DNA of 64,000 nucleotides, taken from contig JARKIF010000028.1 of assembly GCA_029378245.1 (NCBI GenBank), positions 248,001-312,000 of the forward strand. The letters run 5' to 3'. The notes below the pieces were generated by a model. The model made no database searches. It was not told the DNA's origin and was given only the letters and a program-made list of their open reading frames with translations. The translations under genes were made by a program, and so were the position numbers. This document shows positions 35,662-48,183 of the stretch, piece after piece (the stretch's first letter is position 1; each line of letters begins with the position of its first letter). This DNA is from Roridomyces roridus (taxonomy: Eukaryota > Basidiomycota > Agaricomycetes > Agaricales > Mycenaceae).

Positions 35662-36233
35662 AAAGAAGGGGCCAAAAGTTGGGTAGACATCAATTGAATG
35701 ATGCACCTTGTTCGGGTTACCAACTTGATTTGAACTTGATGTACTGTACTGACCTACAAACTCAACACTGTCCTTTTCTCCCCACCCTAATATACACAAC
35801 AAGCAAGGGGTTTTGCTGGCAAAGCCAGCATTTCCGAGTCAAAGAAGGCAAAAAGAAGGTTAAAGACAACAACACCGACACAGCCGATTGGAGTCAGAGA
35901 TCCGGAAGACGAATATCAACCTTCTCCCACGTCAAATGTCATAGGCCTGGTGCCCAACTGTGCCGTTGCTTGCCCTGAACTGTAAAAATGTGGGATGGTT
36001 TTTGGCAAGCAGAACATCGAGCTTTAGCCTTGTATCCGGACATTGCATATGGAGGTTGAACTATTCAACGAGATCATCTGCTGGCTTTGTTACTCAGGAA
36101 TCACGGTGATTCATGTGGACAGATGAATCAAATCATGATTCGCAAAGTCGATATTCCCCAGAGTAGCTAAACCTAAAGGTTCAGCCAATAAAGTATGAGC
36201 CCTTTATATCTGAGCTTTGAGTCATGCCGAGTC
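35662..36233. other. No supported gene
   Basis: Upstream side of the U6-like gene. No clear TATA box is seen on the minus strand and no protein gene is recognised. Confidence 0.3.
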
Positions 36234-36336
36234 GATGCGAAGTGGCGGAGAGGAACGGAGAGGAGAGTCAGGAGCAAGGAGCAGTGATCCGAACACAAAC
36301 ACAGGCAAACCAAGTTCAAACATCTCATTCGGATGA
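36234..36336 (+). repeat. Dispersed repeat R2
   Basis: Words ggcggagaggaacggagagg, gagtcaggagcaaggagcag and tgatccgaacacaaacacagg recur at 47325-47415 in the same orientation. More diverged copies are at about 4108-4200 (opposite strand) and 54834-54940. Here it abuts the truncated end of the HD-phosphohydrolase relic. Confidence 0.6.
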
Positions 36337-36800
36337 ACCACTGTGCTGACTTGATGCGCTTCAAGTTCCCGGTACTGTCGGTCAGATGCAGGTATTTCTC
36401 CGGAATCTTGATTTGTTTAGCGATCTTCATGTACGGCTCCGCCAAGACCAAGGCATCTACTAAGTATCATGTACTCGACCGACGACTGGTTGTTTCGAAA
36501 TCTTCAGTACTCAAAAATCCTCAACCTTGGTGCATGTAATTGGTTGACCTCTTTAATCGTGTAGCAGATCTCGTCATCGATAACCCGGGTGCTCTCGATG
36601 AGACGGCGGAGAGAAATCTTGCGGGGTTCCCCATCATATAAATGTCGCGGAGGATATAGTCGAATCTATGGACATCAGCCTGAATACATACTTACAAGGG
36701 CAGACTCACTTGTCGCCGTTCAGCTTGTTGGCGACAATATCGAAAAGGAACGGTTTCTCTTCAGAGCTATGCAGGGAATTCAATCACCCTGCAACTCGAA
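36337..36800 (-). pseudogene. Relic of a SAMHD1-type HD-domain phosphohydrolase
   Basis: Minus-strand pieces match the middle of SAMHD1-like dNTP triphosphohydrolases as I remember them: SEEKPFLFDIVANKLNGDK (about 36775-36711), an intron, FDYILRDIYMMG (about 36665-36630), and LAEPYMKIAKQI and PEKYLHLTD (about 36440-36350). Between the last two blocks the frame is broken and has stops. The catalytic HD motif, which lies nearer the N-terminus, is not present. The reading ends where repeat R2 begins, so the gene is truncated on both sides. Confidence 0.7.
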
Positions 36801-37074
36801 GTGAGACTTCAACTACGGGCCCTCAGGACGAGGTTGGCGCACTGACTGTAGTGACTTAGTCGTGGATGGGGTCTTTTAACGAGGACCGAACGCTGCGGGC
36901 ATCAAGCACTTCGACCATGGAGGAGAACAGAGGGAGACAAAGAGCGGTAAGTACGATGTAAACAGTCAAATATGGAAGGTCCTCGTGTGTTCACGATCAT
37001 GTGTTTGGTGCAATCGAACGCGTCGCGATAATATTAAGTAGGGCCAAATAATTTGAAATAATGGAAGTAGCTAT

Positions 37075-40000
37075 TTATGTTCTCAAGGAAGGGAGTTCGC
37101 CCAACTGATCGCTGGCACACTAGAAATCCGTCAGCCCGATTCCAAGCCCCAGAGAATCAAAACTCACCCGTTCATCAGTGCGGTCAAATCGGCCATGTGT
37201 CAATGCCCACAACATCACCCGTTGCAGTATTCTGGGAATTCCAGTTAGAATTTGCCCGCGGCCACGTGGAGTGACTGACCAGGTTATTGTTTGGTTGCCA
37301 GGACATGCTGGCGGGTACGGCAGGACTGAGGTTGGCCCAATTCAAGAGGACGGCATTGGCTGTTCAAAGTAACCATCAGATATGTAGTTTCTCAATGAGG
37401 CATGCGACATACTGCTGAGTTTAACATCGGTTTGAGCATTGCCTTTGAATAGAGGGATGAGCCTCCCCATTTCCGCGACAATTGCTGGCTGCATGCCCTG
37501 CACGATGGTCTTGACCCTGCGAATTCGAGGTCAAACAAGGGATTCCCTACTCCAGGGACTACGTACCAAGAATTATACTGGGCAATGAAATCGGTGACGG
37601 TGGGGATACCGCCCGCCGGCGCCGCGCCTATGCTACTTACTTTGTACTCGGTGAACCAAGTCTAATAGGCCAGTTCTGAATCAGTGCTTGGAGAAGAGCG
37701 GAATCACATACTTGATAGACTCCTCTTATGCAGTCATGGTTGCGTGTGAAGGCATTTTGTGCAACCAGGCTCTGATCAATCCGGTCCATAAATACAGTCA
37801 GATGAAAAACCGAAAGCAAACACACGTTCATGAAAGCTGGCGCGGCCACGGAGGTAAGTGCTACGACCGGGAACAAGTAGTTACTCACGAGTGATTGCCG
37901 CCAGAGCACGAAGGGTTGCAACTTGTGCCGTGGGGCAGGAACCGGTAAATGTCGCTAAGACGAAGTTGAGTGGCATGAAAAGAACAAGGCGACGACAGTC
38001 TTACATGTGCCGATAATACCCGGCGTCTTGGACAGAGTTGAGTCTTGTGCGAACTCCGGGAAATAGATCGCGCTTTGCTTGTATTCGCTGCATCCGCGTC
38101 AGTGTCCGGAGCCAGGAGGTAGAGGCAAACTCGATACACACTTGGCACGCTGTTCCAGAACAGGAATCCCGGCACTTTTGGAATTCTTCTGGGAGGGGTA
38201 GCAGTTGCCGATTTGTGTACTGACGGGCATGGTTCCGGCTGGCATGTACGCTGGGGTTGTGAACCTGTATGTCTCTGATCAATACCACAAAACCTGGGGG
38301 CAAGAAGAAGACAGACAGATTGTGGGAGACCCAATCACAGAAGTTGTCGCCTGAACCATCCGTCCAGACATTTGGGAATTGTTTGAGGTAGTCGATGAAG
38401 AGACTCGCTGAGGAATCTATCAGTCAAAGACAACAGCGACGGCTAGCGCACTCACACATGCTCTGCTCCTGGAATCATGACTAAAGTGAGATCACGCCCG
38501 AGGAACATAAAAGTACACCCACATAGACGTGTTCCCGGCCGTAGATGACAGCTCCCTACGCCACCGAATTAGTTTGAGCATTGAAAGAAACAGATAAAAC
38601 CGACATTTCTTGTAGCAGTCAGAGAGGGTAGCTTCTTAGCGCTATGGGCAGACGTGTGAGTAAAAAGTGTAGTGCACTGCTGGAGAAGCCCACGTTGTCC
38701 CAGTGTAGTACGGCGGAATAGAGTATCCCCTGAGATTACCGCTCAAAGTCATAGGAGAAGCCAGGTCGTAGTATCCATTGACGTTCAGTGATTGATAAGC
38801 AGCAATGGGTACTTGGAAAACGAACATTCAGTACTATCAACCCCGCGCACAAAAGATGGACTCACTCGCCATGCCTGGGCATTTCATGAGCGACGCACCG
38901 TCTTTGGCACGCTTGGATAGAGTGTGATGGAGGGCTTCTTCCTCGGAGTAATAGGCGCCAATGTCGGTGTTGTTCAGAGTTGGAATGAAATAGCCCTCCC
39001 GGATAAGTTCTTCTTCGCCGAGATGCCTCCGAGACAGCCCAGGCGAATCCCCTGCATACGGATCACTATGAACGAGTTCAACTTCCGACGGGTTGAATCA
39101 GAAACTGCGCACCAATTCGAATCGTCGGCGCTGATGTCGGAATCCACGGCAGGGCAGAAGAGATTTCCGGGGAGGAAGGGTATGGCGCGCTTGTTGAGTT
39201 CAGTCTCCCCACGAAGGCCTGGACGCTCCCAGCTACTTGTGGGGCGAACGGTACGTGCAGGCGGCTCGAGCGAGAATCTCTCGCCGACTGAGGCTGAATA
39301 CGCCAGTGGCTGACCCGCGAAGGCTTCGAGCGAAGTGCGTTTCTTGCTAGAAGAACTATCCGCCGCGGTCGGCTCGTCAATACTGTTGAAGCAGCCGGAG
39401 CCCAAGTCACTTTGAACTGAATAGAATGTGGTTGAAACTGGACGTGCATCAGCATTCAGGTGATCACAACACAGCTATCAGAACACACCTGGACCGGGTT
39501 CCCAGAAAAGCACAGAACCAGTCAACCCGGCGTTGAGATTGATTCCATAAACCGGCGTGACACAAAAGTTTGGCGCGACCTGCTCAAAGATTAGCTGATG
39601 CCGTCTGGGTCGAGTGTGGACCTACCGTGTTGGAAACACTTCCCGTAATAGACAGCCCCGCGAACAAATCCGCTTCAACAAAGACTTGTCCGTCAAGGAG
39701 ACTACCGCCGAGAATACTGATGCCAAGTTGCAAGCTCGGTACAAGATGAACATCGGCAGAGCCCGTGAGCTCAACATTCCACCCCACATTGTAGTCCACC
39801 GCTGAAAAGAAAAATCAGACAGAGTCTGCAAAGAGAAAGGGCTACCCTACTGCCGAAATTATTGGTGGGCTGAACCGCAGTGCCAAAGTTGCTTTGCCCG
39901 ACATTGGAGTCTTGTTTGCCAAAGCTCAAGTCCAGAGGAGGGAAATTGTACATGACAGAGGTCTTGTACGTTCCCGACAGCGAGAGCTGTCCGGAAAGCT

Positions 40001-43000
40001 CCCCATACAGATGCAGCTGCCGAAGGTTTAGTTCCGGGGACATCCAGAAGAAAACAGCATTGCTTACGGAGGGACCAAGTGTTAGCAGCCCGGGATAGTA
40101 ACTGGAAATACTGAGATCAGGTTGCGCTGCAAGAATGCACACGTACAGTCCAGGGAACCCAAATTTGATCAGCTCATAGCGCCCGCTGTCCCATGAAGCA
40201 GAAGCAACACCGGTGATGGTGAAAGCGGCTTTGTGATCTGTTAGCATCGAAATCAAAGATAACGGAAGTTCATCCGCACCTTCCGCTCCGGCACCGGCTT
40301 TGAAATACACGTACGCCTGTTGTATAGACGGAGGCACGATCTTAGCCTCGAGATAATATCCAAATTGACTGTTGACTGAAGCAAACCTAAGAGAGAGAAA
40401 AAAGTGAGCAAGTCCTGTCTGGGCTTGAATTGCAGGACTGTACCCGGAAACACCTGTAGAGAGTTGCTAAGGTCAAAGCATGAACATGATTGGAGCCGCT
40501 TACTGATATCGAGACTGCTTTGGAAATTGGGGCATGCCTATGTACCAATTCATTCGCCGCTGAGCGCGACAAGGACAGATGGTTGAACTTACTTCTTCCT
40601 GATGGAAAATTGTATACGTGTCGGACCAATGGTAATTCCTCGAAATTGAGTCCCCTTTGGTGAGGGTGTTGAGTTTCGAGAGCCTGCAGTCCAGACCATG
40701 AGCCATGGTGACGACTATTCATGCGCACGATACACATACCAGTTTGCAAACGAGCCAGTCCAACGCCTGAGAGAGTTATTGAGAAGGCACTAGAAATTGT
40801 ATGTGGCTTACTTTTCCAATGCTCGTGGGGAATGGAAGTTCAGGTTGCGTTTTCGAAGTGGATCCGTAGTGGAGTCGGGAGTGCTGTCAACTATTGCATC
40901 CCAATAACCAGGTAAGTCGGTCTGGCGGCAGATGAGCAGCGCAAAAGCCGTAGAGGTACCGCTCTTACCATGTCTGCCCGCATGCTTTACGGATCGTCAG
41001 CTCAGTTAAAAAATCCGGTGATTCGATAGTACGCACTATACCGGCCCATTCTCCTCCGCGATGTCCGTGAATCTACACAGGTCAGCTGTAACCACGCTCG
41101 AACTGCATAAAAAAAGGGCTCACAGGTAGTCGAACACGAGTGAGTAGACCGGATCAGTGCTCCTCTTCCTCACCGCGTGATCCGCCGACAGAACCGTCTG
41201 ATCGGGGTGAGGCTCGAGCGAAACCACACGAGCGTATGGTCCAAGTCCACAGGTTTCCGGAAGTTTGACGATGGTGTCGTTGGCTTGGCCGATAAATACA
41301 TGACCGCAACCACAATCTTCATCCTCGATGGGGCATGTGCAGTAAGCCAGAACCTAGACGCATTGTGAGCACGATTCGCAGGGGTGCCAATCTGTGCTCA
41401 CAGATTAAGATTGGTCGCTCACAGGATCGCAGCTCGTGGTTGCCCAATCGGATTCAAGGTCCAGAGAGCTCACGGAGGCGGCATTGGGCGACGAGATGAA
41501 CACAGATGAAAACTGGACTGTTTAGAGACAGTAAGGTATTAATGAGGACAAAAGGACACACCGGTGAACCCTCCTCCACTCCATCATCCTCGATACCACT
41601 TGAGCCAGCGCCAGTCTGCGTGTCATCAGATGTCCCCTGGTTCTCGTCGAAATCAACCTGCAACCGCAATGAGAGAGAGAAAAAGGAAACAAGATTCAGC
41701 CCTTACAGTAAAAGTGACGACGTTCCCGTCGATTTCACTTTCAGGGAAAACATCGAGGGGAGAGATAGGAGAGAAGTTAGAATCTGGAAAGATGTTGTAG
41801 TACCCCAGAGAAGTTTCGCGCAAACGAACCATTGGGAGTATCACAGCAGAATGTGCGAATATTACCAACACATGAAGTTGACGCATCACCCTGCTGGTCG
41901 TTATCTGGTCCCGATGTCAGGAACACTGGCCGTTTGAGAGTTGAGGAAATGAACACCCACAAATGACCGTCTGCCCGACTGGACAAGCATTGTCCAGGCA
42001 AGTGGGTGGGGTGCCGTACTATATATACACTGTCAGCGGCTCTACTCCGGAGTCAGCAAGAGTATCCAACGCACCCAAGCACAATTCGTGAGGCCGATTT
42101 GATCCTCGCAACATAAAGTCTAAATCATTGGATGAGTGGTGATTCAATGACATAGGGGGGACAACTGAACTGCGCCGTCACCCGATCCACCTGTTGACAA
42201 GAGTCAGGCCGTGTTGCAAACCGTCTCTATGCAAAGCAAACTCACAACTTGTCAAACCTCCACTTATGGTCAGGCTGGGCCCATGGGCTGTAGATCCAGA
42301 AGGACATGTTGTGACACCGCATGCAGTGGCCGTACAAAACCCGGAGGTATCTTGATCTGTTCTGCAGCAGAGCGCCTAGGAGAATTGAGTCTGGAGTTAA
42401 CGACAGTTGAACAAGGTACGCACCTCCTGCCCGATGAGACAGGACAGCTCTGGTAAGGTAACACCTCCAATTGTGAGCGTGGGCCCTCCCGTCTTGTCGC
42501 CTATGTCGGACAGCCCCATGAGGATCTCCCCCGGTAGACAAGTCCCATCACATATCCCGTCGGAATTTGCCTTACCCCTCCACGCGCAAGACTGAGGCGC
42601 GTCTCCCGCTGGCTGCAAGAACCTTTAGAGAAATTGATTGCGGACACGAAAAAAGAAGGCGCACGCAGCAAATTGACACAAAGTCGTTGCCGATACCACT
42701 GCAGGTTTCGAGGGTGTTTGGATTGTTCTCTAGCAATCCGATCACCTCTGTACCCGGCCCACAGAACTTGCCACAATCCGTGTACGTGCATTGATTGCCT
42801 GTGACCTGGTCTGTTGAATTGTTGTCGGTGACGTCTCCGTATAGGGCTGCAAGATATTAGCAAAGTGAAGCGCGGACAGGTTGAATTCACCAGACAAAGC
42901 AGTGAACGCAGTATCATCCTTGGGCATACATATTAGGAGCCGTTTTGAAAGAGTCGACAAACCTGCTCACCTGATCCACAGACCAAATCATGGTGCCGAT

Positions 43001-45203
43001 GAGACAGATCGAATTCGCGTACTGGAGTTTCATGGCCAACGTCTGCTGGTCGTCATACGAGACCCAATCGATGCTACACTCAACGCAATCAGTACTCGGA
43101 AACTTCAAGAAGCAATGGAAAACGCAACTCGTTATAAACCAAGTACTTGACAGCCGCCTCTTCATCGAATACGAGCGCGTTAGTCCCGACAGATGAAATG
43201 ATATCCTCAATCTCGGTGAACATGAGGGTGCCGGCGTTGGCCGAACAGGGGCCGGCGGGTGCCGCACCGGCGAACGGACAGCCGGGAGTCGTACATTGGT
43301 CAGAGACAAGTTCGAATGAACGGCCGTAGAAGCCAATACCCATGACCATCTTGGCTGCGTCGATCCCAACATTGGCGTACAGTTGGAATGCGTCCTGAGA
43401 AATAAAAGAATAAGCCGAGGTGATAGAGAGAGAGAGAGAGAAAATAATAATCACCATGATCTCGGTCAAGTTGGTGTGAGCTAGGACGATAGAGCCGATA
43501 TAATCCGCGGGAGAATCCCAGACGCCCTATCAACGCAATCAATCGCAGTGTTCCGAGAGACGGCACAGATTAAACTGACATGCAAATCATATGTCATGAC
43601 ATTGACCCAGTCGGCAGCGCCCTCCGCCAACATACCGGGGAGGTCGTAATTCTGCAGGTACCAATAGCTGGTCGGCGCGGTGAAGGACTGTTACTCGTAA
43701 GTATGAATGCATGGTTCGACGATGGGAGAGTTACCAGCTCATAATTGAAAGGAATGAACGCGGTTTTGACGGCCTCTGGGAAATGATCGTCAGTTAAGAG
43801 ACGGAAATCGGGGTGGTACGCTCACTGATGAAATTCACATAGTTCTCTTTGTCGCCCTTGGCGCCACCACGATCCCTAGCGGGAATTAGATAAAAATGAG
43901 TTGTTACTCAGTGGAACGAGCGTACTCTGCCACAGGATATTCCCAGCTAAACAAAGTCGGTCAGAAAAGAATTCTGTCAGTTAAAAGGAAGACGCACTCG
44001 ATGTCGATACCATCAAACCCATACGCATTCATAACGCCGAGAACGCTCTTGATAAACACGTTGGTATTGGCCTCACTGGCGACCAGAGCGCTAAAAATCC
44101 CCGCCGTCGGCTGTGGCCATTCAATGTCAACGGCACAGGAAACTAGGGGAAGGAAACCACGCACCGGATTGTTGAAAGTCCAACCGCCAATAGAGAGAAA
44201 AACCTTCAATGACGGGTTCTGCGACTTGAGAGCCGTTGTTTCGGTCCAGAGCTGCGAGTCGCCGGCGGTCATCTCAACGACCTCGAACGAGCTGGAGATG
44301 TATGCAAAAGCAAAGTTGACTGCACAGCGGTGAGTGAATGGATTAATTCGAGCTAAACGCCGACGCGTACCATGAGTCAGAGACGCGACGTTGATGTTAC
44401 CTGGAGACCAGGCATCACAGCTGCGAGCGGCCGCCCAGCCTTCGTAGTATCCGATACGCTTGGTGAGTGCCGTCTGCGCATCAGAGCCACACCGGGCGGG
44501 GTTTGCTGGATTACAGTTGCTGGTACACCCTTCTCCACAAAAGTCCTCTGTTTTCGAAATGGTTAAAGGGGTTAAAAATGTGCTGTGAATGCAAGCAAGA
44601 AAACTCACGAGTGGTTCCACAAAAGCCGAACTGGGAGCAGCAGACGTTGAGAGGACATTCTTCTTCGCCGGCCGGCGCGTTTGGTCCACACTAATCGTAG
44701 TTAGTCCAAGGCGGTTGTGAGCATTTCAAAGAAAACACACCTGAGCCTTTGCGTCACAATTGGAAGAGCAAGGTCTGGTGATAGTTCGTCAACAGGTCGC
44801 ATAAGGAAGAGATGGAATCACCCGCCGGCGGCGAGCGCCGTGCAGAACGCATCTCCGTATCTGCAGTGGGAGATCAATACAGTGTGGTGAATCGGAAACG
44901 ATGAACGTGCCCGCAGTATCCAGTCTTGGAGTTGCAACACGCGCCGTTTGAGCAAGGCTGCAAAATATGAGTCTCACAGAAAGGTACTACCAAAAGACAA
45001 GCAACGCACGATGGTTGAGGTACAAGATCCAACAGGAAGCGTCGACTGGGCGAGAGCTGCGCTTGCCGAATTTGAGGGTGCTTGCGCCAACACAGGCTGC
45101 AGTAAAACTGTGGGGATTTAATTTCAGTCAAGACCTGCAAGAAAGAAGGAGACGTACAGATCGCGGTGAGGGCAAGCGTAATGCTTCGCCAGCTGGTCCC
45201 CAT
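37075..45203 (-). CDS. Very large GH18 chitinase with chitin-binding domains and long C-terminal extension
   Basis: The start is MGTSWRSITLALTAIFLLQ at 45203, a signal peptide. Cysteine-rich chitin-binding (ChBD1-like) modules follow, including CSNGACCNSKTGYCG and CPLNVCCSQFGFCG. The GH18 barrel has KRIGYYEGWAAARSCDAW, VNFAFAYI, SIGGWTFN, the catalytic DGIDIDWEYP (split by an intron near 43998), MTYDLHGVWD, GFYGRSFEL and MIWSVDQ. It cleaves chitin in the wall or outside the cell. Downstream, 43-37 kb, come another cysteine-rich segment, a beta-rich region with SADVHLVPSLQLGISILGG (about 39.7 kb, like the C-terminal domain of this chitinase subgroup) and pieces such as GREHVYV, FIDYLKQFPNVWTDG and PCPGNQTITWS, ending at a TAA at 37075. 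There are at least 30 short exons. I did not close the frame over all of them; the fourth exon (near 44870) seems one base out of phase. The 3' third could be a separate gene. Confidence 0.72.
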
Positions 45204-46185
45204 CTTGCAAAAGTCAAAGAAAGAGGGGAGACAAAAGGAATGTGTAAATGGTTGTAAGTGCTGGATCATCTTCTTATGGTCGCCAACTGCGTGACCGATA
45301 TGTGCTAGCGTACCTTGTTCGCCGTGGGCACGGCCCGAGCCGCGCAACGACCGCGACAAGTCGCGTTGAGTGAAAGTATTCAGTACATGCAGGTTCCGTT
45401 CCCACCGGACGGGCATACTTACCTCCATGGCCGCCCTCAGCATTGAGTTTGAGCGTAATTCAGCCGGCCGTCCATTCTTCACGAGTAGCCGAAACTCTCT
45501 TCGGCGTGCCGCGTGCGGGAGAATCCTGACAAGATGGCGGTGTTGCTAGGATTTAGCTGCCGCGATACGTCGACTGATAGATTGGGGCCAGAGATGAATA
45601 CAGTCCGTTGCGCCAGATTTGAGTCGAGGCCCGAGGGACTTGCGAGGAACATCCGAACACAGCACGTCGAGAGCGAGTCTGCCGCGGGTATTAGGATGCG
45701 GAGTCCAGTTGGCAGCATCCATAGGACTTGGGTGACGCAAAATCCATCCAAATTTGGCAAGTGAAAGTGGCTTTGGTCAAGACGGCCCCGCCCGTGTGCC
45801 GGTGATATGGATCATCATTAATCAATTTGTGAGTGATCCGAGTCGGACTTTACAGCAAACCACGACAGTCTCCAGCGCCGACCGGAATTCCGAAGATTGT
45901 CTGGTCTCCTGGACTTGAATGCCGTGATACCATTCGCTGGCATTCAATCTGGCCCGACCCAGCTCGCTAATTGAATTGCCTCGGTTTCCAGTCGTCGAGC
46001 CCCGTATGATTTTAGTTGAAAAAGGTTAATAGGACCGAAAGGCTGACAGAACCCTACAGAGAGTTCAGCCGACAGTCACCAAAGTAAGCTTCAAGAACGT
46101 ACCTCCAAATCGCTCCCTAGACAACACATAAGATCCGCCACCATGCGGCCCCATAGTCAGTTTCATCCCAGCCTCCCTCAATGCA
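45204..46185. other. Chitinase upstream region; no supported gene
   Basis: Minus-strand sequence just before 45203 is rich in T/C (cattccttttgtctcccctc), as expected of a promoter and leader. Short frames at 45479-45764 on both strands overlap and match nothing. Confidence 0.35.
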
Positions 46186-47190
46186 CTATGCGTCTCCCCC
46201 TCCGCCTCCCACGCCGCCTCCTCGTTTAAAGCAAGCATCCGCTTCCTTAAAAGGTATGGCGTCGCCTCGCCCTTGAATCCGAAACCTCAATTGGCACACC
46301 CTCAGGCCTGGAGCGCCCCGTCCCCCGTCTGACAGTCTGCGCGCTAATAACACATATATCGAGGAACGCTGCACCATCGTCGCGCTCTGCGCACCGTGCA
46401 CGACGAGGTCCTGGCAGATATCCGCCGCGCTGTTGCCCGCACCCACCACGATGACGCGTTCACCTGAATATAGCGCTCCGCCGTGATAGTTGGCGGCATG
46501 GAGGGTGAGACCTGTGAAGAGTTCGGGGTTGCACACAGTCGGATAATTTGGGGCGCCGAGGACGCCGGCTGCGATGTCGATGTGCGCGGGGTGGATGGTG
46601 ACAGGCATGCGTCCGCGGTTGATCACGACGGTCCACCGTTGTCGTAGCTCGGCGTTGGGAGGGGATACGACGATGTCCAGACGGAGCGGTCGGCTGATTC
46701 GGCGGATTGCTGCAGTCATTGACCGACCCTGTCTTTGGCGGTGAATCGCGCAGCCACATTCAGACCCGTCTGTCCGCCACCGACTTGGATGTCCGTTAAA
46801 ACACAGGCTGAAAATTGAAAGGAAACTTGCCGATAAGGACGTAGGGATCGCGCTCGATTCTCTCCCGTCTCTCGCGCGCGACGTCCTCCCACGCTGGCGT
46901 ATGCCCACCGTAGATTCCCTCTTCAGGCCCAGCCTCTTCATGTATATCTCTGAGCATCATGAAGACACATCGCGCGCCACTCTCCCTTCGTCCAAATATT
47001 CGCATGCCCAGCAAGTGTGCGGATGGACCAGGTAAAGACGAGGATGTCGGGGAGGAATCCGTTGGAGTTGGAGTGGAAGCAAGAGACAGTTTGGGGAAGG
47101 TCAAGCGAGGCGATGGAGGCTGCGAAGCTTTGTTACCAGGCAGAGGCGACAGTGTCGCCGCTCTGATCGTAAATAAGTACTGGATTGTCA
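46186..47190 (-). pseudogene. Flavin-containing monooxygenase pseudogene
   Basis: Fragments in order match fungal FAD/NADPH monooxygenases: GFLPDILVFTWSIRTLAGHANIW (read across 47080-47010), then after a frame change EEGIYGGHTPAWEDV and ERRERIERDPYVLI, then VGGGQTGLNVAARF (the FAD-binding glycine motif) after an intron with GCAAGT donor, a gap, LGAPNYPTVCNPELFTG and GERVIVVGAGNSAADICQDL (the NADPH-binding glycine motif), and TMVQRSSIYV. About 300 nt between the two nucleotide-binding motifs are missing, a TGA follows the first motif, and the C-terminal third is absent. Such enzymes oxidise heteroatoms or ketones of small molecules; this copy cannot. Confidence 0.85.
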
Positions 47191-47420
47191 ATCAATTGTC
47201 GATAAGAATTGAATGAACTTTTGAATGCACGGGAGTTGTGCGGGTGGGATATTAGCCAGTGCCACCAGAGGTCTGGAGAGAGACTGGCAGGCATTCAAGG
47301 CAGACAAAAGACGGAATCGCATCGGCGGAGAGGAACGGAGATGAGAGTCAGGAGCAAGGAGCAGTGATCCGAACACAAGCACAGGCAAACCAACTCATCC
47401 GGATGATCGATCTTTTTCCC
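47150..47420 (+). repeat. Composite dispersed repeat R1+R2
   Basis: R1 (about 47150-47325) and R2 (about 47325-47415) lie next to each other here. The same parts occur 1.6 kb apart at 34427-34615 and 36234-36336. This copy overlaps the left end of the monooxygenase pseudogene, which may mark where that gene was cut. Confidence 0.55.
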
Positions 47421-47584
47421 GCCCACACTTGCTTCTGACTTCATAGCTCCTACGCCCAAGCCATTTATGGAGCACATACGATAACGATAACGAGAGGGAA
47501 GAGTTGAAACTTGAACGTTTGAACATGGAACCCGGCGCCGTTCCATGCGTTGTCAACCGTTGAACCCCACTCACACTCGGACCC

Positions 47585-47725
47585 AAGGACATCAATACCA
47601 GCTCCGTTAGCATGCGACATTCAGCTTGTGAGATATACAATCCCTCGTTTGTCATGGGGCCGAAGACTCCGTTCGACTCGGGGACGGACACTCGCCGGGC
47701 ATTCGTGATTTTTTCCCCTATAGAC
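47585..47725 (+). repeat. Single diverged copy of the 255-bp repeat
   Basis: Shares catcaataccagct, cgttagcatg and ccgttcgactcggggacggac with the tandem pair at 55637-56120. It lies on the 3' side of the relic at 47860-48095, the same position as the tandem pair behind the intact gene. Confidence 0.5.
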
Positions 47726-47859
47726 TCACATAGCCCTGCCCTCAAGTCGGCCATGAAATAAATATTTATACATCACACTACATAGAGCGATAGCGACCGG
47801 AGCGAGCAGAACGTTCAACGCTGAGCATCTGCACCTCGTAATGTGAATTTCGTTTGGCG

Positions 47860-48095
47860 GGGCAGCGTTTGTTTTTCAGTAGTACCCCGAAAGCCACATC
47901 ATCTCCCCCTGCCCCGGCACCTCCGAATCCACATCCATCGGCTCCACCCCACCGTGCTGCTCCCAAACCATACCAGATACACCCTCAAATCAGGCACCTG
48001 GTCCTCGAACTGGTGGTAGTAGACTCTCCCACCCCCTCTGCTCCCACCCTCGCAATCTGCCTTCTCGGAGTCGAATTGAATAACGCGTCGTCGTA
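47860..48095 (-). pseudogene. Relic of the Pro/Ser-rich gene at 56.2-57.8 kb
   Basis: Read on the minus strand, FNSTPRRQ, a Ser/Thr/Gly stretch and EPMDVDSEVPGQGE match FNSIPRRTP and VMPMDVDSEAQGQGE near the C-terminus of the gene at 56205. A stop and frame changes lie between. Only the last third is present. The start of the GT90 gene follows about 90 bp away on the other strand. Confidence 0.65.
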
Positions 48096-48183
48096 CCCAG
48101 CCTGCACTAATCATCATCAAAAAGATTGTTGATCCGATCCGAGTCTGACATGGACCCGGGTGATCGGGGATGCATCATGATTG

